Of a stretch of 64,000 nt of DNA, positions 7,611 to 16,773 are shown piece by piece (positions within the stretch are counted from its first letter, which is position 1; every line of letters starts with the position of its first letter). Source of the DNA: Haloarchaeobius iranensis (GTDB lineage Archaea > Halobacteriota > Halobacteria > Halobacteriales > Natrialbaceae); NCBI RefSeq assembly GCF_900103505.1, contig NZ_FNIA01000005.1:142019-206018 (forward strand). The letters are read 5' to 3'. The notes beneath the pieces were generated by a model that made no database searches, had not been told where the DNA came from, and saw only the letters and a list, made by a program, of their open reading frames with translations. The position numbers were made by a program, and so were the translations under genes.

Positions 7611-8771
7611 ATGAGTGCCCCATCCGAAGCCGACGGCGCGCCGCCGTCGCTCTCCCCGCGAGCCCTCGACGAGCTGCTCCGGTCGGGCGAGCCGTTCACC
7701 CTGCTCGACGTCCGCGACCGCGACGAGTTCGAGGCGTGGCACGTCGACGGCCCGGAGGTCCGCGCGGTGCAGGTACCCCACGTGAGGTTCGTGCAGGCGC
7801 AGGTCACCGGCGACGTGGACTCGCTCGTCGGCGAGGCCCCCGACGAACCCATCGTCGCGGTCTGTGGCCACGGCGAGGCGAGCGCGCACGCCGCGGAACT
7901 CCTCGTCGATGCGGGCTACGACGCCCGGAACCTCGCCGGCGGGATGGACGCCTGGGCGCGCCTGCTCGTCGCCCGCGATATCGAGGCCGCGTCGGGCACC
8001 GTCGTCCAGTACGACCGGCCCTCGAGTGGCTGTCTCTCCTACATGATCGTCGACGGCGACGAGGCAGCGGTCGTCGACCCGCTCCGGGCGTTCGCCGACC
8101 GGTACGTCGCCGACGCGAGCGAGCGGGGCGCGAACATCCGGTACGCCATCGACACCCACGTTCACGCCGACCACGTCTCCGGCGTGCGGGCCGTCGCCGT
8201 CGCGAGCGACGCCGAGCCCGTCCTCCCCGAGCTGGCCAGGGAGCGCGGCCTCGCGTACGACGTGCGCCCGCTGGCCGACGGCGAGACGCTCACCGTCGGC
8301 GACACCGACATCGAGGCCGTCGCGACCCCCGGCCACACCACCGAGATGACGACGCTCGTCGCCAGCGGCGTGCTGTTCACCGGTGACGGGCTGTTCGTCG
8401 ACACCGTCGCCCGGCCGGACCTGGAGGACGGCGACGAGGGTGCGGCCGAGCTGGCGGCCGAGCTGTACGACTCCGTGCGGGAGCGACTGCTGACCGTCCC
8501 CGATGCGATGGTCGTCGCGCCGGGACACCGCGACGACGGGACGCCGCGGGCCGAGGACGGGACCGTCACCGCGACCCTCGGGACGGTGCGCGACCGCGTC
8601 GAGGCGCTCTCGCTCGGACGCGACGAGTTCGTCGACCACGTGCTCGCGGCGCTGCCGCCCCAGCCCAACGAGTACGAGCGCATCATCGAGACGAACCTCG
8701 GCCGCGAGACGCTGGACGACGAGGACGCCTTCGCGGTCGAGCTCGGGCCCAACAACTGCGCGGCGCGGTGA
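7611..8771 (+). CDS. Rhodanese and metallo-beta-lactamase fold fusion protein
   Basis: 386 residues. N-terminal rhodanese domain (about 10-130) with LLDVRDRDEFEAWHVDG and the active-site cysteine at residue 85 in CGHGEAS. C-terminal metallo-beta-lactamase domain (about 145-386) with the metal motif THVHADHVSG (H183, H185, D187, H188), then ATPGHTTEM, FTGDGLFVDTVARPD and APGHRDDG. The MBL half resembles persulfide dioxygenase (ETHE1/Blh-like) enzymes, which often come with rhodanese domains, usually at the C-terminus; here the order is reversed. A role in sulfane-sulfur or persulfide handling is inferred. No flanking sulfur genes are present. Confidence 0.82.
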   Translation: MSAPSEADGAPPSLSPRALDELLRSGEPFTLLDVRDRDEFEAWHVDGPEVRAVQVPHVRFVQAQVTGDVDSLVGEAPDEPIVAVCGHGEASAHAAELLVDAGYDARNLAGGMDAWARLLVARDIEAASGTVVQYDRPSSGCLSYMIVDGDEAAVVDPLRAFADRYVADASERGANIRYAIDTHVHADHVSGVRAVAVASDAEPVLPELARERGLAYDVRPLADGETLTVGDTDIEAVATPGHTTEMTTLVASGVLFTGDGLFVDTVARPDLEDGDEGAAELAAELYDSVRERLLTVPDAMVVAPGHRDDGTPRAEDGTVTATLGTVRDRVEALSLGRDEFVDHVLAALPPQPNEYERIIETNLGRETLDDEDAFAVELGPNNCAAR

Positions 8772-8837
8772 GGTGTGAACGGCTCGCACGCCTGCTGAAG
8801 ACTTTTACCGGGTGCGCCGTGACTCCACGGCACGCAG

Positions 8838-9716
8838 ATGAGCGACGTGGCACCCGAGGCGATGAGCGACGAACCGATCACCGTCGAGCGGCTGGTCTCT
8901 GACCTGCGCGAGCTGGGGCTGTCGGCGGGCGACACCGTCTTCGTGCACAGCTCGCTGTCGGCGCTCGGCTGGGTCTGCGGCGGCCCGGCGGCGGTCGTGG
9001 ACGCCCTCCAGCGGACCGTCACCGAGGCCGGGACGCTGGTGCTGCCGACGTTCACGGGCGACTACTCCGACCCGAGCGGCTGGCAGAACCCGCCGGTCCC
9101 GGACGAGTGGGAGCCGACCATCCGCGAGACGATGCCGGCGTTCCGCCCCGAGTCGACGCCCTGTCCACGGATCGGGGCCATCCCGAACACGTTCCGGTCG
9201 TACCCCGGCGTCGTCCGGAGCGACCACCCCGTCGTCTCGTTCGCCGCGTGGGGTGCCGACGCCGAGGCTATCGTCCGCCCGCACCCCGACGACGAACCGC
9301 TCGGCGAGGGGACGCCGCTCGCACGGCTGTACGACCACGACGCCTCGGTGCTCATGCTCGGCACCGACTACGAGACGGCCACCTCCTGCCACCTCGCCGA
9401 GTACCGCGGCGAGTTCCCGACGGAGCGCGAGACCGGCGGCGGCCCGGCCATCCGGGACGGCGAACGGATCTGGCTGGCGTTCGACGACGTCGCCCTCGAC
9501 ACGAGCGACTTCCCGCTGGTCGGCGACGCGTTCGAAGCCGAGCGCCCCGCGGCGGTGACCGTCGGTCGGGTCGGGGAGGCGGAGTCGCGGCTCGTCGACC
9601 AGCGCGCGCTCGTGGACTTCGCGGAGACGTGGTTCGGCGAGAACAGACCCGAGTCGCTTGAGCGAGCGGCCGACGACGCCGACGAGACGTCGTCGACGGA
9701 CGGGGAGTCGGCGTAG
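8838..9716 (+). CDS. AAC(3)-family N-acetyltransferase
   Basis: 292 residues with hallmarks of the aminoglycoside 3-N-acetyltransferase fold: FVHSSLSALGWVCGG near residue 40, LPTFTGDYSDPSGW, the FRSYPGVVRSDHPVVSFAAW block holding the conserved His, and LMLGTDYETATSCHLAEY. Length is normal for the family. In haloarchaea the natural substrate is unlikely to be an aminoglycoside antibiotic; another amine or amino sugar is possible. It converges with the ferredoxin gene with no gap. The C-terminal ~25 residues are a disordered acidic tail. Confidence 0.82.
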   Translation: MSDVAPEAMSDEPITVERLVSDLRELGLSAGDTVFVHSSLSALGWVCGGPAAVVDALQRTVTEAGTLVLPTFTGDYSDPSGWQNPPVPDEWEPTIRETMPAFRPESTPCPRIGAIPNTFRSYPGVVRSDHPVVSFAAWGADAEAIVRPHPDDEPLGEGTPLARLYDHDASVLMLGTDYETATSCHLAEYRGEFPTERETGGGPAIRDGERIWLAFDDVALDTSDFPLVGDAFEAERPAAVTVGRVGEAESRLVDQRALVDFAETWFGENRPESLERAADDADETSSTDGESA

Positions 9717-10052
9717 TCAGTCGTCGTCCGCGGCAGCGCCCGCGTCCGCGGCCACCGCGGCGTCGTCCTCGATGCTCGGAGGGTACTTCCCGCGGTCGAG
9801 CTTCAGGTCCGAGGTTGGGCGTGCCATGCATGTCAGCGCGTAGTTCTCGCGCTCCGCCTCGGTGAGCCCGCGGGCGGCCGGCTGGGTCACGTCGCCTTCC
9901 ACGATCTCGGCGGAGCAGGCCAGACACATCCCGACCCGGCAGGAGTACTCCTGTGCGATGCCCTCCTCGATGCATCGCTTCAGGATGGTCTGCTTGTCGG
10001 AGACGGTGATGGACTCACCGGTCCCCACGAACTCGACGGTGTAGTCGGTCAT
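9717..10052 (-). CDS. 2Fe-2S ferredoxin
   Basis: 111-residue plant-type [2Fe-2S] ferredoxin: beta-grasp fold with cluster cysteines C38, C43 and C46 in SCRVGMCLACS and C75 in LTCM. It lacks the long N-terminal insertion of the major halophilic ferredoxin and ends in an Ala/Asp-rich tail, so it is probably a secondary electron carrier. It is transcribed divergently from the geranylgeranyl reductase gene 103 bases away; a redox partnership with that flavoprotein is possible but unproven. Confidence 0.9.
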   Translation of the reverse strand: MTDYTVEFVGTGESITVSDKQTILKRCIEEGIAQEYSCRVGMCLACSAEIVEGDVTQPAARGLTEAERENYALTCMARPTSDLKLDRGKYPPSIEDDAAVAADAGAAADDD

Positions 10053-10155
10053 AGCTTCGGCTACAGCGGTTCCGGACTAAACTCTTTATCCTTTTCTGGG
10101 GTCGGTGAGGCGACAGAAACGGGAGTAAAACGTTTTTTCCCTGCGGCTGCGACGG

Positions 10156-11532
10156 ATGAGCATGACCAGCCACGAGTTCGATGTCGCCGTCGCCGGTGCG
10201 GGGACGTCGGGGTGCTACGCGGCGGCGACAATCGCCCGAGAGGGATACGATGTCGTCGTCGTAGAGCGCAAGGACGAGGAGGAAGCCGGGCACATCGCCT
10301 GCGGGGACGCTCTCAAGGGCGCGGACGCGTTCCCGGAGGCCATCCCGAAGGAGAAGCTGGAACCGGCCTTCACCAACACGGGCGTGGACCACGGGCGCTT
10401 CGAGATCCCCCAGGAGGACACGGTCCTGGAGATTCCGGTGCCGGGCGAGCTGGCCGTCATCGACCGCTGGGAGTACGGCCGCTGTGTCATCCAGGGGGCG
10501 AAAGACGCCGGCGCGGAGTTCCACTACGACACCGTCATCCAGGACGTGAGACAGGACGACGACGGCGTCGTCACCGGACTCACAGCGAACAGGAAGGGCG
10601 AGCCAGTCGAGTACGAGGCCGAGGTCGTCATCGACGGCGCGGGCTCGCTCTCACTGCTGCAGGACAAGGTCGACTTCTCCGACGCGACGTTCGACACCAA
10701 CGTCAACTACTCGCAGTTCTGCTCGGCCTACCGCGAGATCGTTCACGTCGACGAGCCCGTCGAGTGGGACGACGCGCTGGTGTTCAAGCCGACCGAGCGC
10801 GCGGCGGGCTACCTCTGGTACTTCCCGCGGACCGACACGGAGATCAACGCCGGCCTCGGCTTCCAGATGACCGAGGAGCCGATGGCGCTCGTCGACGACC
10901 TCAAACAGGACCTCCGGGACCGCGGGGAGTTCGCGGGCGCGGAGGTCGAGGACAAGCTCGGCGCCGCGCTCCCGACCCGACGACCCTACGACTCGGCGGT
11001 CGCGCCGGGCTACATGGCCGTCGGCGACGCTGCCGGTCACGTCAACCCGACCACCGGCGGCGGCATCGCCGGCGCGGCCTACGCGGGCAAGTACGCCGGC
11101 GAGCAGGCCATCGAGGCCATCGAGCGGGGCGACGTGAGCGAGGAGACGCTCTGGGAGTACAACGAGCGCGTCATGGACCACTTCGGCGCTCGCTACGCGG
11201 CGCTGGACGTGTACAACATCCTCTCGACCGCGGTCGACGTCGACGACCTGATGGGGCTGCTCGCCTCCCTGCCTGGCGAGAAGCTCGCGGAGGCGCTGTA
11301 CGAGGGCAGCACCGAGATGAGCACGCTGTTCAAGGCCAAGCTCGCGGTGCAGAGCTTCGGCTACTGGCGGAACATCCTCCAGTTCTACCGCACGAAGCAG
11401 TGCGCCGACGACCTGATGGACCACTACGAGCACTACCCGAGCTCGCCCGCCGACTTCGAGCTCTGGCAGTCCAAGCGGGACTCGCTGATGGAAGCGGTGT
11501 ACGAGACGACCGGCGCGGAGCCGAAGTACTGA
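10156..11532 (+). CDS. Geranylgeranyl reductase family flavoprotein
   Basis: 458 residues. The N-terminal FAD-binding motif VAVAGAGTSGCYAAATIARE is followed by VVVVERKDE and a later GYMAVGDAAGHVNPTTGGGI, the DG-type FAD loop of the GGR family. These enzymes saturate isoprenoid chains of archaeal ether lipids, menaquinone or related prenyl compounds, acting at the membrane face with ferredoxin or other donors. The protein is longer than minimal archaeal GGRs, with a C-terminal helical extension. Whether it acts on digeranylgeranyl-glycerophospholipids or another prenyl substrate cannot be said. Confidence 0.85.
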   Translation: MSMTSHEFDVAVAGAGTSGCYAAATIAREGYDVVVVERKDEEEAGHIACGDALKGADAFPEAIPKEKLEPAFTNTGVDHGRFEIPQEDTVLEIPVPGELAVIDRWEYGRCVIQGAKDAGAEFHYDTVIQDVRQDDDGVVTGLTANRKGEPVEYEAEVVIDGAGSLSLLQDKVDFSDATFDTNVNYSQFCSAYREIVHVDEPVEWDDALVFKPTERAAGYLWYFPRTDTEINAGLGFQMTEEPMALVDDLKQDLRDRGEFAGAEVEDKLGAALPTRRPYDSAVAPGYMAVGDAAGHVNPTTGGGIAGAAYAGKYAGEQAIEAIERGDVSEETLWEYNERVMDHFGARYAALDVYNILSTAVDVDDLMGLLASLPGEKLAEALYEGSTEMSTLFKAKLAVQSFGYWRNILQFYRTKQCADDLMDHYEHYPSSPADFELWQSKRDSLMEAVYETTGAEPKY

Positions 11533-11961
11533 CTACCGCGACCCCGTCCCGATTTTCGTCGCCGGCTCGTCGCTGATGTCGGCGCTCTCGATGTCCGGCG
11601 TGAACGCGTCACCGCTCAGCGCGAGTCCGACGAACGCGCCCCCGTTGGCGACGAGCGCGACGATGCTCCCACCGCCACCGGCCGTGACGAGAGTCCAGAC
11701 GTTGACGACGCCGGCGAGCGCGAACAGGAGCATCCCGACCGGGCGCGACCAGGTCCGCATCTGGAACAGCGCGCCGGCGACGAGTATCCGGAGCAGTCCG
11801 AACACGATCATCGCTCCGCCGAACGCGATGACGAGCGGTGATTCGAACGATGCGCCGATGACGAACAGCAGGCCGCTGTCGATGAGCGTCCAGAACCCCC
11901 CGATGGCCGCGACGAACGCCGCGAACGTGACGGTCGTCGGCCGGTACGTCGGTCTCCCCAT
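11533..11961 (-). CDS. Small membrane protein with four predicted helices (paralogue of next gene)
   Basis: 142 residues with about four hydrophobic helices and a polar C-terminus ending IGTGSR. Start at MGRPTYRPTTV; an in-frame ATG further upstream lies in AT-rich promoter-like sequence. The C-terminal half resembles that of the next upstream gene (both have W-S/A-R, GG-or-LAN-A-x-VGL, GD/E-AF and end IGTG-x-R), so the two look like a tandem duplication. A 10-bp palindrome GTTGGCCAAC at 11970-11979 lies just before the start. Function unknown. Confidence 0.7.
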   Translation of the reverse strand: MGRPTYRPTTVTFAAFVAAIGGFWTLIDSGLLFVIGASFESPLVIAFGGAMIVFGLLRILVAGALFQMRTWSRPVGMLLFALAGVVNVWTLVTAGGGGSIVALVANGGAFVGLALSGDAFTPDIESADISDEPATKIGTGSR

Positions 11962-11969
11962 GGAAACTG

Positions 11970-11979
11970 GTTGGCCAAC
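11970..11979. promoter_or_regulatory. Palindrome in front of a membrane protein gene
   Basis: Perfect palindrome GTTGGCCAAC, eight bases upstream of the minus-strand start at 11961 and next to an A-rich stretch. Could be an operator; it may also be chance in a short site. Confidence 0.3.
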
Positions 11980-12036
11980 TGAAAACAAAAAGGTTCGGCC
12001 TAAAATTATCGCCACAGCATGGGATAGAATGCTCGC

Positions 12037-12477
12037 TCAGCGGTAGCCGGTGCCGATGTCGGTGGCGTGCATCTCGGAGGTGTCCGTGCGGCTGGTGTCG
12101 AACGCCTCGCCGGCGTTGACCAGGCCGACCGTCGCGAAGGCGTTCGCCAGGCAGAGCACCAGCGGGACGATGCTGATACCGACGGTGACGAGCGCGTAGC
12201 CCAGGGCGGCCGTCCAGGCGAGGTGGACCAGGACGCCCGGGGCGCGGGCCCAGCCGTACTGCTGGTGGACTGCGGTCGTGACGAACGTCTGGAGGAAGCC
12301 GGCGGCCAGCGTGACCCCGGCGAGGGTCCAGGGCCCGTAGGCCGAGACGGCCTCCACACCCGGGTCCACCGCGAACGGCCCCAGCGCGAGCCCCACGACC
12401 ACCAGGACGGACGCCGTGAGGCTCCCGGCGAGGACCGCGACCGAGACGCCGACGGTTCGAACAGGAGAGTCTGACAT
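12037..12477 (-). CDS. Small membrane protein with four predicted helices
   Basis: 146 residues with four hydrophobic segments and a polar tail ending DIGTGYR. Start at MSDSPVRTVG. An AT-rich promoter region follows (12478-12540), with TATTATTTA-like sequence on the minus strand about 30 bases upstream of the start, so it probably has its own promoter. Its C-terminal half resembles the downstream gene (11533-11961). No recognised domain. Confidence 0.7.
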   Translation of the reverse strand: MSDSPVRTVGVSVAVLAGSLTASVLVVVGLALGPFAVDPGVEAVSAYGPWTLAGVTLAAGFLQTFVTTAVHQQYGWARAPGVLVHLAWTAALGYALVTVGISIVPLVLCLANAFATVGLVNAGEAFDTSRTDTSEMHATDIGTGYR

Positions 12478-12558
12478 TAATTTAGTCAAAAAAGACGGTG
12501 CTAAATAATACTTTCGGAGAAGAGTTCGCGAAACAATCGGAAAAAGTAACCCGCGCCG

Positions 12559-13830
12559 TCAGGGTCGCTCGTCGGCGACGGCCTCGATGGTCCCGGCGAG
12601 GACGTCGACGCCGATGGGGAGGCTGTCCTCGTCCACGTCGAACGTCGCGGTGTGGTGGCCACCGGGGTGGTCCGTGCCGACGCAGACGTACGCCGCGAGG
12701 CCGCCGCGTTGCTGGACCGCCTGCATGAGGAACGTCGCGTCCTCGCTGCCGCCGAGGGCGTCGCGGTCGACCACGCGCTCCACGTCGGCGTTCCCGCCCG
12801 CGGTTCGGCCCACGAGGTCGACGAGTTCGTCGTCGCTCCGCGCCGAGGGAGCCTCGCCGGCGACGCTGGTCTCGGACTCGCAGCCGTGCATCGCCGCGGC
12901 GTTCTCGATGACGCGGTGGGCGCGCTCGTCCATGTAGTCCTTGAGCTTCGTCGTCACGCCGCGGACCTCGCACTCCATGGCGGCCGCCTCGGCGACGATG
13001 TTCGTCGCGTTTCCGGCCTCGAGCCGGCCGACGTTGACCCGCGTCGCCCCGTCGGAGTGTCGCGGTATCGCGTAGAGGTTCTGGATCGCGCTGGCGACCG
13101 CCTGCACGGCGTTCTCGCCCTCCTCGGGCTTCGCGCCGGCGTGGGCGGGCTCGCCGGTGAACCGAACGTCGATGTGCTTCACCGCCAGGAACTCGTCGAT
13201 GCCACAGACGACCTCGCCGGTCGGGTGGTCCAGTCCGAGGTGGAGCGCGAACAGGTAGTCCACGTCGTCGAGGTGGCCGGACTTCGCCATCGCCTTCCCG
13301 CCGCCGACGACCTCCTCCGCGGGCTGGAAGAACACCTTCAGCGTCCCCGCGAAGTCGCTCTCCGTCACGGCCTCCAGCACGCCGAGACCGATGGTCGCGT
13401 GGCCGTCGTGCCCGCAGGCGTGCATCGCGCCGGTCCCCGAGCGGAAGCCCGCCGCCGCCGGCTCGTGCGCCTCGTCCGTGGACTCCTCGCGCGGGAGACC
13501 GTCGATGTCGACCCGCAGGCCGACCGTCGGGCCCGCCCCCTGCTCGACGACCGCGACCGCGCCCGTGTGTCCGCCCCGGAGCTGTTCGAGCACATCCTCG
13601 TCCGCGCCGGCGTCGAGCGCCCGCTCGTACCACGATTCGAGCTCCGCCGCCGGCGGCACGGCCATCCGCTCGTCCGTGTTCAGCGCGTCCGGGCCGACGT
13701 AGAGCTCGTCGACGCCGATGGTCTCCAGCTCTTCGACGATGCGCGCGGTCGTCCAGTACTCGCGCCACGCCGGCTCCGGCTGGCGGTGGAACGCCCGCCG
13801 CAACGAGACGAGTCTGTCTCTGTCTACCAT
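12559..13830 (-). CDS. M20-family amidohydrolase
   Basis: 423-residue cytoplasmic metallopeptidase-type amidohydrolase. Metal and catalytic segments are visible: VGLRVDIDGLP, MHACGHDGHATIGLG, FQPAEEVVGGGKAM, LHLGLDHPTGEV and GTDHPGGHHTATFD. This signature fits the aminoacylase/AbgB-type subgroup that hydrolyses N-acyl amino acids or p-aminobenzoyl-glutamate. Start chosen at MVDRDRLVSLRRAFH, where homology begins; the extra upstream frame is GC-driven. It stands alone, with a 256-base gap to the next gene. Precise substrate unknown. Confidence 0.88.
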   Translation of the reverse strand: MVDRDRLVSLRRAFHRQPEPAWREYWTTARIVEELETIGVDELYVGPDALNTDERMAVPPAAELESWYERALDAGADEDVLEQLRGGHTGAVAVVEQGAGPTVGLRVDIDGLPREESTDEAHEPAAAGFRSGTGAMHACGHDGHATIGLGVLEAVTESDFAGTLKVFFQPAEEVVGGGKAMAKSGHLDDVDYLFALHLGLDHPTGEVVCGIDEFLAVKHIDVRFTGEPAHAGAKPEEGENAVQAVASAIQNLYAIPRHSDGATRVNVGRLEAGNATNIVAEAAAMECEVRGVTTKLKDYMDERAHRVIENAAAMHGCESETSVAGEAPSARSDDELVDLVGRTAGGNADVERVVDRDALGGSEDATFLMQAVQQRGGLAAYVCVGTDHPGGHHTATFDVDEDSLPIGVDVLAGTIEAVADERP

Positions 13831-14086
13831 ATCCGGGGCGACGCGCCCGAGGCACTTAACCGCGGAGTTGTCGCGGTGCGTTTCCGGCTGTGGCGTCGGG
13901 TGCACCGGCTCGAGCGTTCACACATATTGGAGCCTCCAGCGGGCGACAGCGCGGAATCAACCGGGTGGCGCGCGCTCGGGAGCGTACCGAGCGGGCGGAA
14001 GCGTTCTGGCTGTTCGAGATGCCACTCGTTTCGACCGGCGAAACCAGGTGAGAACGGCCGAGAGAATACTGGACGGAGAGAACGAC
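13831..14086. other. Intergenic region between M20 and uS10-like genes
   Basis: About 256 bases with no gene recognised. The minus-strand promoter of the amidohydrolase gene should lie in the first 40 bases, where CACTTAACC (GGTTAAGTG on the coding strand) is the best TATA-like sequence. The remainder is GC-rich with no clear repeat. Confidence 0.5.
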
Positions 14087-14419
14087 TTACGAGCCCTGCG
14101 ACCGGACCTGTTCGACCTCGGCGGCGACGTGGACGGAGTCGGGGAACGCAGAGCCGGCGGCGATGGTGTGGGCGAGCTCGTCGTGGCCGACGATCTCGAT
14201 CTCGCGCTTGTAGACGGTGTAGTCCCAGGCGCCGAACTGGGTGGCGGTGTCGTCGGTGGGCTGTTTGTACTGCGGCACGCGGAGGCGTTCCGGTGGGGCG
14301 GAGTGGGGGCCTTTCATCTCCGCACCCTTCCGGGAGACGCGCTCGCGGATGTCCTCGACGACGCTGTCGAGGGCGGCGCGGTCCCCGCTCTGGAGCGTGA
14401 GGCGTGTGACGAAGCTCAT
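14087..14419 (-). CDS. uS10/mL48-like small protein
   Basis: 110 residues with the fold signature of ribosomal protein S10: MSFVTRLTLQSGDRAALDSV, the central loop segment KGPHSAPPERLRVPQYKQ and the strand YTVYKREIEIVGHDELAHTI. It is not the canonical rpsJ product, which sits next to EF-1alpha in archaea and has different basic regions; this is a haloarchaeal paralogue. A role in the ribosome is unproven. It is divergent from the Nudix gene across 101 bases. Confidence 0.75.
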   Translation of the reverse strand: MSFVTRLTLQSGDRAALDSVVEDIRERVSRKGAEMKGPHSAPPERLRVPQYKQPTDDTATQFGAWDYTVYKREIEIVGHDELAHTIAAGSAFPDSVHVAAEVEQVRSQGS

Positions 14420-14520
14420 GGTCGTATTGGAACTGGTCGCGGCTGACGGTGAAAAACCCATTGAGACGCGACGCGGACCGTCCGATATTCTCTTAACTGG
14501 TGACGCTTTACAAGGTGGTA

Positions 14521-14967
14521 ATGGCAGTCGAAGCTACGAGCGCAGGTGCCATCCTCTTTCGCGACACGCGGGGCCGGCGCGAGTACCTTCTGCTAAAGAG
14601 CCGCCCTGGTGACTGGGAGTTCCCGAAGGGCGGTGTCGAGGGAGACGAAGAACTCCAGCAGACGGCTATTCGAGAAGTGAAAGAGGAAGCAGGCATCTAC
14701 GACTTCCGTCTCATCGACGGATTCAGAAAAGAGTACGACTACGTCTTCGAGGCGGGTGGCGATACCATCCACAAGACGGTCCACCTGTTCATCGCCCGGT
14801 CGTTCGAGGCCAGCGCGGAGCTCTCGACCGAGCACCGCGACCTCCAGTGGCGGGACTACGAACAGGCGTTCAACACCGTCACGCAGGACGGACCACGCGA
14901 AATCCTCGAGGACGCCCACGAGTTCCTGAACGAACTCGAAGCAGAGAAAGAAGCCGGCGACGACTAG
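14521..14967 (+). CDS. Nudix hydrolase, diadenosine tetraphosphatase type
   Basis: 148 residues. The Nudix box is complete: G-x5-E-x7-REVKEEAGI, read from GGVEGDEELQQTAIREVKEE. The preceding YLLLKSRPGDWEFPKG and following TVHLFIAR resemble Ap4A hydrolases of the asymmetric type, which clear dinucleoside polyphosphates. Start at MAVEATSAGAI; an earlier ATG seven codons upstream lacks support. Ends in an acidic tail. Monocistronic. Confidence 0.85.
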   Translation: MAVEATSAGAILFRDTRGRREYLLLKSRPGDWEFPKGGVEGDEELQQTAIREVKEEAGIYDFRLIDGFRKEYDYVFEAGGDTIHKTVHLFIARSFEASAELSTEHRDLQWRDYEQAFNTVTQDGPREILEDAHEFLNELEAEKEAGDD

Positions 14968-15070
14968 TCGCCACCGGCTCCGCGAGCCGTCTCGCAATCG
15001 TCTCTCCCATTCTACCCGCCGAGCGACGGCCCAGCACTCCGCACCGGCCATGCACCAACTGGCACGGCAG

Positions 15071-16000
<930 letters not shown>

Positions 16001-16052
16001 ACGGACACGTTCCCGCCGAAGTGGAGAGGGAGTTTGGCCGGATGGATGCGGC

Positions 16053-16062
16053 GTTTTAAATA
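16053..16062 (+). promoter_or_regulatory. TATA box of the HTH regulator gene
   Basis: TTTTAAATAC about 24-33 bases upstream of the GTG at 16086, consistent with a leaderless transcript. This favours GTG over longer in-frame starts. Confidence 0.55.
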
Positions 16063-16085
16063 CTACCGGCGTGCACCGTCCCTCC

Positions 16086-16736
16086 GTGCGACGCGTCACC
16101 TTCGCCGTCGACTACCCGCCGTCCCTGGCGCACCCGATGCATCGCCAGCTCGAAGAGAGTCCGGTCTCGCGCGCGGAGCTGCTGATGTGGGGGCCGATGG
16201 ACACGGTGACGACGCTGGCCTGGTACGAGGGGGAGCCCGACGCGGTCCGGTCGCTGCTCGACGCGGTCGAGAGCAGCACCACCGTCGACCTCGTCGCGGG
16301 CGACGGCGGCACCTACGCGTTCGTCCACCAGACCGAGTACGAACTCGGCGCGCCGGTGCTCGACCTCGTCGCCGATTCGGGCGTCGTCTTCCTGCCACCG
16401 GTGACGTTCGAGCCGGGTGGGCGCGCCCGCTTCGAGGCCGTCGGGGAGAGCGAGTTCCTCGCGGCGTTCCACGCGGACCTCCGGGAGCACGTCGACGCGA
16501 CGGTCGAGCGGGTTGCGGCGTTCAGACGGTGGGCCACGCCCGCGGTCGACGTGACCGCGCGCCAGCGGGAGGCGCTCGCGGCTGCCGTCGCGGTGGGCTA
16601 CTACGAGGTGCCGAGAACGGGGAGTGTCGCGGACGTGGCGGCAGAACTCGGCTGTGCGGGGAGCACTGCGGGCGAGCTCCTCCGGAAGGCCGAAGGGGCG
16701 CTCGTGCGGGGCTTTGTCGGCGGGCAACGGGGGTAG
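16086..16736 (+). CDS. Bacterio-opsin-activator-type HTH transcription regulator
   Basis: 216 residues. The N-terminal domain (about 1-150) begins RRVTFAVDYPPSLAHPMH, a typical opening of haloarchaeal HTH-10 (Bat-like) regulators, with ligand-domain features. The C-terminal HTH (about 155-205) reads LTARQREALAAAV-like, here VTARQREALAAAVAVGYYEV, then GSVADVAAELGCAGSTAGE and LLRKAEGALVRGFV. GTG start chosen from the TATA spacing. Its target and signal are unknown; the divergent alpha/beta hydrolase is one candidate. Confidence 0.85.
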   Translation: MRRVTFAVDYPPSLAHPMHRQLEESPVSRAELLMWGPMDTVTTLAWYEGEPDAVRSLLDAVESSTTVDLVAGDGGTYAFVHQTEYELGAPVLDLVADSGVVFLPPVTFEPGGRARFEAVGESEFLAAFHADLREHVDATVERVAAFRRWATPAVDVTARQREALAAAVAVGYYEVPRTGSVADVAAELGCAGSTAGELLRKAEGALVRGFVGGQRG

Positions 16737-16773
16737 CGGGTCGGGACGCGGTTCGACGCTGCCGGCCGGCGAG

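Noticed and set aside
12652..14400. Long plus-strand frame opposite the M20 amidohydrolase
   Set aside because: Amidohydrolase motifs on the minus strand are complete; the plus frame is a shadow.
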